Source of the DNA: Actinomycetes bacterium
GTDB lineage: Bacteria > Actinomycetota > Thermoleophilia > Solirubrobacterales > Solirubrobacteraceae
DNA length: 37,871 bases
Assembly (NCBI GenBank): GCA_021846845.1
Contig: JAJZWB010000019.1
Location: forward strand, 1-37,871
Direction of reading: 5' to 3'
The notes below the pieces were generated by a model that saw only the letters and a list, made by a program, of their open reading frames with translations, was not told the DNA's origin and searched no databases. Positions 9,127 through 18,264 of the stretch are shown piece by piece; the first letter of the stretch is position 1, and each line of letters begins with the position of its first letter. Both the position numbers and the translations under genes were made by a program.

Positions 9127-9869
9127 CGCCGCATCCGCCCCAGCGTCAGGCGCAGGCCGGCGGCGCTCGCGAGGATGACCACCAGCCCCGCGCCCAGCGC
9201 TGCGAGCGAGAACGTCAGCAGATGCGGCAGGCGCGCGCCGACGCTGACCCGTGCCGAGACCCCCGGCGACGCATCTGCGTTCATCACCACGATCCGCCAG
9301 CCACTGGGCCGCGGAGCCCAGTCGATGGTGCGCGTGCCTGCTCCGGCGCTCGTCGCGACCCAGAACCGCTGCGCGGCGGGCGGCGACGCGGGCGCTCCGC
9401 CGCCGACCGAGGTGACGATGCTCTCCCCGGTCAGGCTGCCGGCCCCGGCGTGTGCGACTCCGGCCATGTAGCGATCGACGGCGCCCACGGGCCCGATCCC
9501 CGCGAAGACCGGCTCGGCGCTCGCGACCCGAACGCGGATCGTGCCGAGAAGCTCACTCGGGATCAGCAGATCGCCCGATGCCCCACCCCGGTAGCTGGCC
9601 GACACGATCGCGTACGTCGAGGTCGCCGAGCGCGCCGGAGAGGTCATCACGTAGCCGCTCGCGTCACGCTGGGTGCGGTCGATCACGATCCCGGCGATGC
9701 CGCAGGCGATCGCCGCCAGCGAGACGAGCGCCGCGAACCCCGCCACGCTGACCGCGAGCGCCGTGCCGGCCCCGACGGACCGCCGGCCGGGGAAGGGCGG
9801 CGCCCGCAGGCTCACAGCAGCCAGCCGGGGTCGAGGCCGAGCTCGCGCGTGTCGGGTCCGAGCTCGCAC
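9117..9869 (-). CDS. Actinobacterial membrane protein, two TM segments flanking an extracellular beta-rich domain
   Basis: Hydrophobic segments ALAVSVAGFAALVSLAAIACGIAGIVI and LLTFSLAALGAGLVVILASAAGL; GYVMTSPARSATSTYAIVSASYRG resembles N-terminal regions of DUF4389-associated proteins; start may be internal. Confidence 0.6.
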   Translation of the reverse strand: MRARTRHARARPRPRLAAVSLRAPPFPGRRSVGAGTALAVSVAGFAALVSLAAIACGIAGIVIDRTQRDASGYVMTSPARSATSTYAIVSASYRGGASGDLLIPSELLGTIRVRVASAEPVFAGIGPVGAVDRYMAGVAHAGAGSLTGESIVTSVGGGAPASPPAAQRFWVATSAGAGTRTIDWAPRPSGWRIVVMNADASPGVSARVSVGARLPHLLTFSLAALGAGLVVILASAAGLRLTLGRMRRPG

Positions 9870-10273
9870 GAGTCCCGGGCCGTGCGCTCCGGGTCGGCCC
9901 GCACCCGCACGGGGTGAGAAGCTGAGGCCGGGTGGGGCGTGGCCTGCGTCTGGCTCATCGCGTGATCCGAGTCGGTTCGCCTCCGGTCAGCGTCGTGCAG
10001 CGGGCGGCCCGGCGCATCCCGCCGCGGCCGCGGACTCGCTGCCGCCGACTACGGTCATCGCCGCACGAGGGCCGCAGACCGAACCGCACGGCACACGACT
10101 GCGCGCCGTCCGCAGCCATGGGAGACTCGGCTCGCCGGCCCGAACGCGAATCGGCCCGCCGGCCTGAGCGACGCGAATCGGCCGTCGGCCCGAACGCGCA
10201 TCGGACCACGAACCGTTCCGAATTGGGATCGGCCACCGAACCCGCACCCGAGCATCTCCAAGGCGAACCGACA

Positions 10274-11059
10274 ATGGACCCCGCACCAGATCACCTCCTC
10301 GGCGAATCGGGCACGAGCGAGGCGCTGCGAGCGCAGGCGCGCGAGCACATCCGAGACCATGCACGGCTGGAGGCCCCTCGCATCGAGCGTCTCTCCCGCG
10401 TGCGCGAGTTCGTGCTCGGCGCGCAGGACGGCCTGCTGGTACCCCTGGGCGTGGTGACCGGCATGGCCGCCGCCAACCCGGGCCGCCCCGCGATCCTCGT
10501 GGCCGGCATCGCCGAGGCCGTGGCCGGCTGCATCGCGATGGGCGGTGGCTCCTACCTGGCCAGCGAGGCCGAGGAGGCCCTGTACGCGGCGGAGATCGCC
10601 GACGAGGGTCGGGAGGTGGAGGAGCAGCCCGACCGTGAGGTGGCCGAGCTGGCGCTCGTGCTCGAGGACGAGGGACTGCCGCGGGCCGACGCGGAGCGTG
10701 TAGCGGCGGGACTCGCCGCCAACCCGACCGTGTTCCTGCGCACGAAGATCCAGAAGGAGCTGGGGCTCTCGCCGGACGTCGGCGGCGCGGCGCTCGGCGA
10801 CGCGCTCGTCGTCGGGCTGACCTACATGGGCGCGGCGATCGTGCCCCTCTGGCCCTACGCGGTCCTCCCGCTGATGGCCCCGGCCCTGGTGACGAGCATC
10901 GCCTGCACGCTCTTCGCACTGTTCACGCTCGGCGTCGCCAAGGGACGGATCGCACGGCAGGCGTGGCGACGCGCCGGCGCGCAGGTGCTCGCGATCGGCT
11001 CGGCGAGCGCGGCGATCGGCTTCGCCATCGGACACCTGGTCACCGCCATCACCGGGTGA
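10274..11059 (+). CDS. VIT1/CCC1 family Fe2+/Mn2+ transporter
   Basis: EFVLGAQDGLLVPLGVVTGMAAANPGR...AGIAEAVAGCIAMGGGSYLASEAEEALY; upstream in-frame ATG at 10118 also possible. Confidence 0.87.
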   Translation: MDPAPDHLLGESGTSEALRAQAREHIRDHARLEAPRIERLSRVREFVLGAQDGLLVPLGVVTGMAAANPGRPAILVAGIAEAVAGCIAMGGGSYLASEAEEALYAAEIADEGREVEEQPDREVAELALVLEDEGLPRADAERVAAGLAANPTVFLRTKIQKELGLSPDVGGAALGDALVVGLTYMGAAIVPLWPYAVLPLMAPALVTSIACTLFALFTLGVAKGRIARQAWRRAGAQVLAIGSASAAIGFAIGHLVTAITG

Positions 11060-11082
11060 CGCACCCGCGGTTGACACACCTG

Positions 11083-11322
11083 ATGGAGGGATCGCAGTTC
11101 GTGATCGCGACCCGCTCGCCTCTGATCCACGCCTGCCGGGGCGCGCTGATCTGCCGCCGCTCCGAGTCCGGACTGGAGCAGGTGAGCTGCGACGAGGCGG
11201 AGCAGGTGAGCTGCGACGAGGCGGAGCAGGTGGCCTGCGACGACGCCGAGCCCGTGAGGCGGACGTGGAGCTTGCTCGCCGCGCGTCAGCGGTTCGTCGC
11301 GCAGCTGCCGTCCGACGCCTGA
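11083..11322 (+). CDS. Possible small Cys-containing repeat protein (79 aa)
   Basis: Open frame containing (EQVSCDEA)2-EQVACDDA; 24-bp repeat unit keeps frame; weak RBS; hairpin at 11331-11346 follows. Confidence 0.35.
   Translation: MEGSQFVIATRSPLIHACRGALICRRSESGLEQVSCDEAEQVSCDEAEQVACDDAEPVRRTWSLLAARQRFVAQLPSDA
11176..11247. repeat. Three tandem 24-bp units (gagcaggtgagctgcgacgaggcg)
   Basis: Copies at 11176, 11200 (identical) and 11224 (3 mismatches). Confidence 0.92.
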
Positions 11323-11344
11323 GCGGCGCCGAGCCCGCCCGGGC

Positions 11345-12043
11345 TCACGATGGCCCGGCGCCGGCACCGAGGCCGTTCAGCCACGCCCGGATCAGCGCTC
11401 CGGCCGGCGTCGCCTGCCCCTCCCCGTAGCCGGTCGTCGCGCGCGCCAGGGTGATCCCGTCCAGCGTCGACCATCCGTACTCGATGCCGGTGCCGCGCGA
11501 CGCGAAGCGGGCGACCACCTGCCCCTGCACCAGCGTGCTGCCGGGGCGTGCGATGTCGGTGATCTGCTCGGCGACATACTGGACGCGGCCCGCGTCCGGA
11601 CCGTCGAGCAGCTCGAAGTAGACCAGCGGCTGCCCCGCGTACCAGTCCGGGATGATCGCCAGCACCCGGACGGTCCCGGGCGCGAGGATCGGGGCTCCCA
11701 CTGGCAGGGTCGCGTCGACGCCCTGGTCCGTGCGTCCCCAGGAGGTCACGTAGCGGAGCGGGTCGATGTAGCGAGCCCCATTGACGGTCGCGGCCACCAG
11801 CTCCAGGCGGAGCTCGCGACGCACCTCCGCCAGAGAGGGCGCGTGCGCGTGAACGTCGCCCAGCGGGTCGGTGGACGAGATCGCGACCGCCTGCTGCCCC
11901 GCGACCGGCTCGACGGCCTGCGGATGCGGGTGAAGCGCGGCCGTGGAGCCGCCGGACACCCCGCAGGACGCGAGCGCGATCGCCGCCAGGAAGGCCGACA
12001 GCAGGCCGGTGAGATCGGTTGCGAGTGAGGGCCGGCGCGGCAC
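11345..12043 (-). CDS. Lipoprotein, possibly with a degenerate peptidase M23-like fold
   Basis: Lipobox LASCG after a hydrophobic segment; ITDIARPGSTLVQGQVVARFASRGTGIEYGW resembles M23/LysM-associated turns. Confidence 0.55.
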   Translation of the reverse strand: MPRRPSLATDLTGLLSAFLAAIALASCGVSGGSTAALHPHPQAVEPVAGQQAVAISSTDPLGDVHAHAPSLAEVRRELRLELVAATVNGARYIDPLRYVTSWGRTDQGVDATLPVGAPILAPGTVRVLAIIPDWYAGQPLVYFELLDGPDAGRVQYVAEQITDIARPGSTLVQGQVVARFASRGTGIEYGWSTLDGITLARATTGYGEGQATPAGALIRAWLNGLGAGAGPS

Positions 12044-12217
12044 GTCCGGGGTCGCCTCCGTCAGCGTTGGCAGGCAGCCAAACGCTAACAGCCGCCCTCA
12101 CCGCGGCGACACGGACAGGAGCCGTCGGCGCCCTCCGGCCGGAACGTCACTCAGCGGCGCCGCCGAGCGGGCGGCGACAGGTCCCGAACCGTCCGCCCCC
12201 TCCTGCCGGAGCGTCTC

Positions 12218-14731
12218 TCAGCGCCGGCGCCGGGCCGGCCGGGCCGGTGGAGCCGGCGTGACGATGACCCGCACCCGGCCCCGCATCCACGCGGGCAGGC
12301 GCAGGCGCAGCGACCGCGCGAGCCTCGCCGGCCGGGTGCAGGTTCCGCCGCGCCGGTGGCCGCCGATCTCGCAGACCCTCACACGCAGCTCTCCCCGGAC
12401 CCCGGCTGCGCGACGGACGACGAGCGTCCGGATCGCGCCTGCTCGCGCGCGTCCTCGGCGGCTGGACGCCACCGTCGCCACCGGCACCACCGAGACGTCC
12501 GCCGTCGCCAGCCGCCGCCCGCGCGCGAAGAGCGCCGCCCTGTGCCCGCTCCATAGGACCGCGGACGCCGTGGACGAGCTCGTGCGATGGACGCGCCGGC
12601 CGCCGCGGTCCCCCGTCGCCTTGGGCGGCGCGGGCTGCACCGCCGTGACCGGACCGACCGCCGCCGATGCGGCGATGGCGGAGCCGAACTGGTTGGCGGC
12701 GCTCACCACCACCCGCACGAGCAGCCCCGCGTCGGGCGCGCCGAGCGTGTACGCGGCGGCCGTCGCGCCGGCGATCGGCGACCAGGTGGCGCCGCCGTCC
12801 GAGGATCGCTGCCATTGATAGGAGTACCCGTCGGCGGTCGGACTCCAGGCGCCGGCTGAGGCGGTCAGGGCATCGCCCTGGAGCGCGGTGCCGACCGCCG
12901 CGGGCGCCGCCGTCGGCTGGGGCGGGCCCGCGGCCGTGGTCAGCGTGTAGTCGTAGCCGTAGCTGACCCCATCGGCGTTGCCGGCGACGAGGCGGTAGTG
13001 GTAGGTCGTACCGGCCGCGAGCCCGGACAGCTCGGTCGTGATCGCCTGCGGTCCGGCCGCCGCGCCGATGCTCGCGGCGGGCGACTGCTGGCCGTATGCG
13101 GTGGTCGGCCCGTACTGCCAGTAGTAGGTGGTCGGCAGGCCGTTGGCGTAGATGCCCGCCGTGAGGTTCGCCGTGCCGGCGGCCACGCTCACGGCATAGC
13201 TGTTGCCGCTCCCGGGCCCGACGCTGGGAGCGCCGATCCCCGGGGCTCCGGCGACGACGTCGCCGGAGATCGACCCGTTGCCGGTCGGGCCGTCGTAGCC
13301 CGGGCCGGCGTTGCAGATGTAGGCGATCGACGCGTCGCAGCTGCCGTTGGATCCACTGGAGATGTCGTTGAGCAGGGCCGCGTCCGTGTAGGCCCACTGA
13401 GGGGTCGTGCCGGCCACCCCGGTGACGGCTTCGTAAGCGGCGATCAGCGGCGAGGCGAGGCTCGTGCCGCCGGCCAGGAGCCAGCCGCCGTTGCCGGAGT
13501 CGTAGACCGCCAGCCCGGTCGCGGGGTCGCCGTCGGCCGACACGTCGACGTACGCGCGGCCCGTGCAGGCGCCGTCGGGCTGCCAGCTGGGCTTGTCCTC
13601 CCCGAGGTCGCACCCGGAGCCGCCGCCCCAGCCGCCGCTCAGCGCCCAGGCGGACTCGTCGAATCCGCGCGCGCTCGGCGCCGTGCTGGACGACGGCGCC
13701 AGCGTGGTCCCGCCGGCCGCGGTGACACCCGGCAGCGCGGCCGGGTAGGCGTCCCAGCCGGGACCGTTGTAGCCGCTGTCGCCGGCGGCGGCGATCACCG
13801 CCGCGCCCGGGAACGTGTAGGTGCCGGGGATCGGGACGCCAGACGCGACCGACCAGCTGTCGGATATCTGGCTCGCGCCGAGTGCGGCGGCCGTCACCTC
13901 GGCCTGGTCCATGTCGCTCAGGCTGGTGCTGTCGGCCTCGACCAGCAGGATGTGGCAGTTGGGGCACAGCGCGGTCACCGCGTCGAGGTCGAGCGAGATC
14001 TCGAGCTCCCAGCCCTGATCCGGTGCGGGCAGCGGCGACGCGGCCCCGTTCTGGTTGACCTTGGAGAAGCAGCCGCCGGCCGTGGTGCAGGGGGGCAGGC
14101 CGTAGGTAGACCTGAAGGCCGCAAGGTCAGACTCGGCGGTCGGGTCGTCGTATGCGTCCACCACGGCGACCGTGTCCGAGCCACCCGCCGTCTGCGACAG
14201 GTACGTGAGATCGTAGGCCTGCTGCAGGTACGCCGGGGTGCCCGCCGCGGGAGGCGTCGCCGGCACCCCAGCCTGCGGCCTGATGACGCCCGCGAGGCGC
14301 GGGAGCGCAGGCGCGATCGAACTCCGCCCACGCACTCGCGGGCGGACCAGACGCCCGTCGGAGCGCAGCACGAGCGCCTGCGCGGCGCAGCGGGCATGAC
14401 CGGGCGCGGCGGGGGGGCAGGTGTCGATCACCCGCACCTGCGACGGGCGCAGGCCCGTCAGCGATGCCAGGGCGCCCGCGCGCGCGGCCCCGCTCGGCGC
14501 CGTGGCCGGGATCCCATCTCCGCGCCCGCGGTGACGGCTCCCGGGCGCCAGGCGGGTTGGTGAAGGCGATGCGGTGGCCGCGATCCCCTCCCCGCGCCCG
14601 CGGTGACGGACCGCGGCCTGCGCGGGCACGGCGAGCAGCAGCGCTGCGGCGAGCACACCCAGCAGCAGGCGGACCGGCGCGTCGGGGGTGGCGAGCCGGC
14701 GGGCCGCGCCGGTGCGGGAGGGATCTGACAT
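12218..14731 (-). CDS. Secreted S53 (sedolisin-like) serine peptidase with C-terminal Ig/FN3-like region
   Basis: ExxxD motif (WELEISLDLDAVTALCP), AAAGDSGYNGPGWDAYPA oxyanion region, catalytic Ser in GGTSLASPLIAAY; signal peptide VRLLLGVLAAALLLAVPAQAA. Confidence 0.85.
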   Translation of the reverse strand: MSDPSRTGAARRLATPDAPVRLLLGVLAAALLLAVPAQAAVRHRGRGEGIAATASPSPTRLAPGSRHRGRGDGIPATAPSGAARAGALASLTGLRPSQVRVIDTCPPAAPGHARCAAQALVLRSDGRLVRPRVRGRSSIAPALPRLAGVIRPQAGVPATPPAAGTPAYLQQAYDLTYLSQTAGGSDTVAVVDAYDDPTAESDLAAFRSTYGLPPCTTAGGCFSKVNQNGAASPLPAPDQGWELEISLDLDAVTALCPNCHILLVEADSTSLSDMDQAEVTAAALGASQISDSWSVASGVPIPGTYTFPGAAVIAAAGDSGYNGPGWDAYPAALPGVTAAGGTTLAPSSSTAPSARGFDESAWALSGGWGGGSGCDLGEDKPSWQPDGACTGRAYVDVSADGDPATGLAVYDSGNGGWLLAGGTSLASPLIAAYEAVTGVAGTTPQWAYTDAALLNDISSGSNGSCDASIAYICNAGPGYDGPTGNGSISGDVVAGAPGIGAPSVGPGSGNSYAVSVAAGTANLTAGIYANGLPTTYYWQYGPTTAYGQQSPAASIGAAAGPQAITTELSGLAAGTTYHYRLVAGNADGVSYGYDYTLTTAAGPPQPTAAPAAVGTALQGDALTASAGAWSPTADGYSYQWQRSSDGGATWSPIAGATAAAYTLGAPDAGLLVRVVVSAANQFGSAIAASAAVGPVTAVQPAPPKATGDRGGRRVHRTSSSTASAVLWSGHRAALFARGRRLATADVSVVPVATVASSRRGRARAGAIRTLVVRRAAGVRGELRVRVCEIGGHRRGGTCTRPARLARSLRLRLPAWMRGRVRVIVTPAPPARPARRRR
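14502..14609. repeat. Two-copy 36-bp direct repeat separated by exactly 36 bp, inside the S53 N-terminus
   Basis: gtggccgggatcccatctccgcgcccgcggtgacgg (14502-14537) versus gtggccgcgatcccctccccgcgcccgcggtgacgg (14574-14609), 3 mismatches. Confidence 0.85.
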
Positions 14732-14872
14732 CGCATGACAGGCATTGGCGGCCGGCGCTCAGACCGGCAGCAACCCGGCTCATCCGTGGACGGTTGTCGT
14801 AGCCGTGCGTCCAGCCGAGGATGGACCCGGGCGGTCCGCGCCGCTGCCCGTCCCATGCGGGCGTGCGGGCGC

Positions 14873-16099
14873 CTACGGACCCGGAGCCAGCCGGCGGTCG
14901 CGTCCAGCCGCAAGGCCGGTCGCGATCTGGGGCGCCACCAGCACCAGCAGCAGGACGAGGGGCGGCGTCCAGGAGTGCGTGAACGCGTGGAGGGCGCCGA
15001 CCAGGAGCGGCCCCAGCGCCCCGAGCACGTAGCCGACCGATTGCGCCAGCGTCGACAGCCCCTCTGTCGCAGCGACGTTGCCGCCTCGCATGACGATCAT
15101 CATCAGCGCCAGCGGGAACATCGAGTTCTGGCCCAATCCCAGCAGCACCGCCCACAGGTAGGACGCCGACATCGGCACCAGCAGCACGCCGAGCAGCCCG
15201 GCGAGGGTCAGCGCGCAGCCGCCGACGACCAGGCCGCGCTGGTCGCGAAACCGCATCGACAGCCAGGGGACCACCGGCGCCGTGACCAGGCCCACGATCA
15301 TCGTGAGGCTCAGCAGCAGGCCGGCATGGCCGGCTCCCGCGCCATGGCTCTCGAAGATCGTCGGCAGCCATGCGAGCGTGGCGTAGAAGCCGCCTGATTG
15401 CAGGGCGAAGAACAGCGTCACCTGCCATGCCAGCGGACTGCGCAGCAGGCTGCGGGCCGAGTACTCCCGGCGCGCCCCGGACCGGCCGGCATGGTCCCCG
15501 ACTCCCCTGGAGCCGGACCCGGTCAGAGCCGGCGCCCAGGCGAGAGCCGCCGCGGCCGCCGGTACGGCCCAGACGCCCAGGCCGGACCGCCAGCCGCCGC
15601 CGAGCGCGTTCGCGAGTGGGACGGTGGCGCCCGCGGCCAGCGCGGCGAACCCGATCAGCGCCGTGCCGTACAGCGCCATCGCCGGCCCCGTCCGGTCGTG
15701 GAAGTGCAGCCGGACGAGCACCGGCACAAGCACGTTGCCGGTCGCGATCGCCGCGCCGGCCAGGGCGGTGCCGACGAACAGGAAGCCGACGCCCGGCACC
15801 AGGCGAGCCGCAATCCCGATCAGCAGCAAGCACAGCGCTCCTGCGATCGTGCGGTGCAGGCCGAAGCGCCGCGCGAGCGCGGGCGCGAGCGGCGCGAGCA
15901 GGCCGAAGCAGAGCACCGGCAGCGTGGTGAGCGCGCCGGCCCAGGTCGACGACAGGTGCTCGTCGGCCTGGATCCTGCTCAGGACCGGCCCGACGCTGGC
16001 CGCGGCGGGCCGCAGGTTGATCGCGACGAGCACCACCCCGGCCGCGAGCAGGGCACTGGAGACCGGAGCCGGGTCGATCCGCTCGCCGTTCACGAGCAC
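14873..16099 (-). CDS. MFS transporter, CynX/NimT-like
   Basis: NLRPAAASVGPVLSRIQADEHLSSTWAGALTTLPVLCFGLLAPLAPALARRFGLHRTIAGAL; 12 hydrophobic segments. Confidence 0.85.
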   Translation of the reverse strand: MLVNGERIDPAPVSSALLAAGVVLVAINLRPAAASVGPVLSRIQADEHLSSTWAGALTTLPVLCFGLLAPLAPALARRFGLHRTIAGALCLLLIGIAARLVPGVGFLFVGTALAGAAIATGNVLVPVLVRLHFHDRTGPAMALYGTALIGFAALAAGATVPLANALGGGWRSGLGVWAVPAAAAALAWAPALTGSGSRGVGDHAGRSGARREYSARSLLRSPLAWQVTLFFALQSGGFYATLAWLPTIFESHGAGAGHAGLLLSLTMIVGLVTAPVVPWLSMRFRDQRGLVVGGCALTLAGLLGVLLVPMSASYLWAVLLGLGQNSMFPLALMMIVMRGGNVAATEGLSTLAQSVGYVLGALGPLLVGALHAFTHSWTPPLVLLLVLVAPQIATGLAAGRDRRLAPGP

Positions 16100-16118
16100 A
16101 AGCTACGTGAAACCGGGG

Positions 16119-16757
16119 CTATGACGGACGCACGCCGGCCACGGTCGTGATCCTGCCGCCGAACAGGAACGCGGTCTGGCGCAGCGATGCCTCCATGTCG
16201 GCCGGCTCCAGGGCGGACACCGCGTCGCGTGGGATCACGACCTCGTACCAGCGCAGCGCCGCGCTCGCGGCGGTGTAGTGAACGCAGATGTTTGCGACCG
16301 TGCCGCAGATCACCAGCGTGCGCACCGCCCACAGCCGCAGGAGATGGTCCAGCGAGGTGCCGTGGAAGGCGTCGTACCGCAGCTTGCGGATGACGGTCTC
16401 GCCGGGCTCTGGCGTCAGCTCGTCGACGATCCTCCAGCCCCAGCTGCCGCTGCGCGCATGCTCGGGCCAGATCCTCCACTCGGGATCGCCCTCCTCGTGC
16501 GTGTCCTGCGTGAACACGACCCTCATGCCGCGCGCGCGGGCGAGCCTCAGCAGCGCGGCGATCGACGGCACGGTCGCCGCCGCGTCGGGGACCCGCAGGG
16601 CGCCGGCCTCGGCGACGAAGTCGTTCTGCATGTCCACGACCACCAGCGCCGAGCTCGCAGCGTCCAGACGCACCTCTTCGTGGACCACGTAGCCTGGATC
16701 CGGCGCGGTCGACCGCGCTGCGCGGCGCCGCTCGTCGGGTGGATGCTCCGCCGTCAT
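16119..16757 (-). CDS. Isochorismatase-family cysteine hydrolase
   Basis: ALVVVDMQNDFV, KLRYDAFHGTSLDHLLR, ICGTVANICVHYTAASA (D-K-C triad). Confidence 0.88.
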   Translation of the reverse strand: MTAEHPPDERRRAARSTAPDPGYVVHEEVRLDAASSALVVVDMQNDFVAEAGALRVPDAAATVPSIAALLRLARARGMRVVFTQDTHEEGDPEWRIWPEHARSGSWGWRIVDELTPEPGETVIRKLRYDAFHGTSLDHLLRLWAVRTLVICGTVANICVHYTAASAALRWYEVVIPRDAVSALEPADMEASLRQTAFLFGGRITTVAGVRPS

Positions 16758-16800
16758 GCCACCAAGGCTACGCACGTCCCGCCCGCCGGCAGCGGAGGGG

Positions 16801-18264
16801 TCACCTCGCTCGCCAGGCCCCGTCGACGCCGTCTGCCTGCGGCGCCGACGCGGGCCCGAAGCAGATGCGCATCACCGCACCGCCGCCGGGGGCGTTGCCC
16901 GCCTCGGCGAACCCGCCGTGAGCCTCGGCCGCCTGGCGGACGATCGCCAGGCCGAGACCGGAGCCGGGTTTGGAGCGCGCGTCACGGGCCCGGTGGAAGC
17001 GATCGAAAACGAACGGCAGGTCCTCCTCACGGAAGCCGGGGCCGTGATCGGCGACCGTCAGCACACCGCCTCGCAGCGTCACCTGCACCGATCCGCCGTC
17101 GGCGCCGTACTTGGCCGCGTTGTCCAGCAGGTTGCTCACCGCACGCGCGATCCGGTCCCCCTCTCCGTGCACCAGCGCCGGCTCGATGTCGGCCTGGAAG
17201 ACCAGCCCGGGCGCCCGGCGCCGGGCCCTCGTCACGGCCGCCTCGACGATCTGATCGAGCCGCACGTCCCCCGGGTCGGCCCCCGGCTTGGCTCCCCGCG
17301 CCAGCTCGACGACGTCCGAGACGAGCGCCGTGAGGTCGTCGAGCTCGTCGATCACATCCTGCCGCAGCGCCGTGCGGTCCTCCGGCGACAGCCGCTCCTC
17401 GTCACGCATGAGCTGCAGGTTGGCTCTGATCGATGCGATCGGGGTGCGCAGCTCGTGCGATGCGTCGGCGACCAGGTTGCGCTGCGCTCGCACCGCCTGC
17501 GCGAGCGCGTCCAGCGTGCGGTTGAAGGCCTGGGCGAGACGTCCCAGCTCGTCATGGGTGGAGATGTCGACGCGCTCGGACTCCAGCCGCTCCGGGTTGT
17601 CGGCGATCGCCTCGGTCTGGCGCGTGAAGCGCGCGATCGGCGCAAGCGCCGTCCGGGCGACGAGGAAGCCGAGCACAGCCGCGAACGCGGCGCCCAGCGC
17701 CGCGATCACCACCAGCAGCACCTGCTGCTTGCGCAGCGTCCGCTCGACGTCGCTGAGCGGCAGCGCCACCAGCAGCGCTCCACGGTTGGCTATCCCGGTC
17801 GCCAGCACGCGCAGGTCGGTCCCGTTGGCCGTTCGATCGCTGAACCGGCGCCCCGACCCGCTCGCCGCCAGCGCGCGATCTGTGGCGATCACCGGGATCC
17901 GGCCGTTCTGGCCGGGCGGTACGTACACGGTGCCATCGGGATGCACCAGCGTCACCACCCCGGTGGCGCCGCCGAACGCTGGCCCCGCGTCGCCGAGGTT
18001 CAGGCCCTCGCCGGGATCGCCGGTCTGATCGGGCGAGGAGAACGATCCCGTGTCCTGGCCTCCGGACTCTGACCCTGGTGCAGGCGCTCCGCCGGCCGGC
18101 AGTCCCGCGCGCGCGAGGATGTTGCTCGCGAGGCTGCGCAGCGAGTTGTCGACCTGCCCGTACAGCTGCGAGCTGAGGCCCGCATAGGCGGAGACGCTCA
18201 CGGCGATCACGGCGATCGCCACCGCGATTCCGCTGGCGAGTCCCAGCCTGACGCGAAGGCTCAC
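16801..18264 (-). CDS. Sensor histidine kinase (HAMP, HisKA, HATPase; MprB-like)
   Basis: LVADASHELRTPIASIRANLQ H-box, NLLDNAAKYG N-box, DHGPGFREED G1, GSGLGLAIVRQ G2. Confidence 0.92.
   Translation of the reverse strand: MSLRVRLGLASGIAVAIAVIAVSVSAYAGLSSQLYGQVDNSLRSLASNILARAGLPAGGAPAPGSESGGQDTGSFSSPDQTGDPGEGLNLGDAGPAFGGATGVVTLVHPDGTVYVPPGQNGRIPVIATDRALAASGSGRRFSDRTANGTDLRVLATGIANRGALLVALPLSDVERTLRKQQVLLVVIAALGAAFAAVLGFLVARTALAPIARFTRQTEAIADNPERLESERVDISTHDELGRLAQAFNRTLDALAQAVRAQRNLVADASHELRTPIASIRANLQLMRDEERLSPEDRTALRQDVIDELDDLTALVSDVVELARGAKPGADPGDVRLDQIVEAAVTRARRRAPGLVFQADIEPALVHGEGDRIARAVSNLLDNAAKYGADGGSVQVTLRGGVLTVADHGPGFREEDLPFVFDRFHRARDARSKPGSGLGLAIVRQAAEAHGGFAEAGNAPGGGAVMRICFGPASAPQADGVDGAWRAR

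Noticed and set aside
11071-11100. TTGACA -35 box promoter overlapping the small ORF start
   Set aside because: No convincing -10 hexamer at 16-18 nt spacing, and the ATG would lie within the spacer
12998-14563. 521-aa + strand ORF opposite the S53 peptidase
   Set aside because: Shadow ORF; G/R/V-rich without motifs, S53 catalytic motifs are on the minus strand
14502-14609. CRISPR array candidate (36-bp repeats, 36-bp spacer; + strand frame reads SPPRARGDG)
   Set aside because: Only two imperfect copies, period in-frame inside the S53 peptidase gene, no third repeat upstream or downstream and no cas genes in the window
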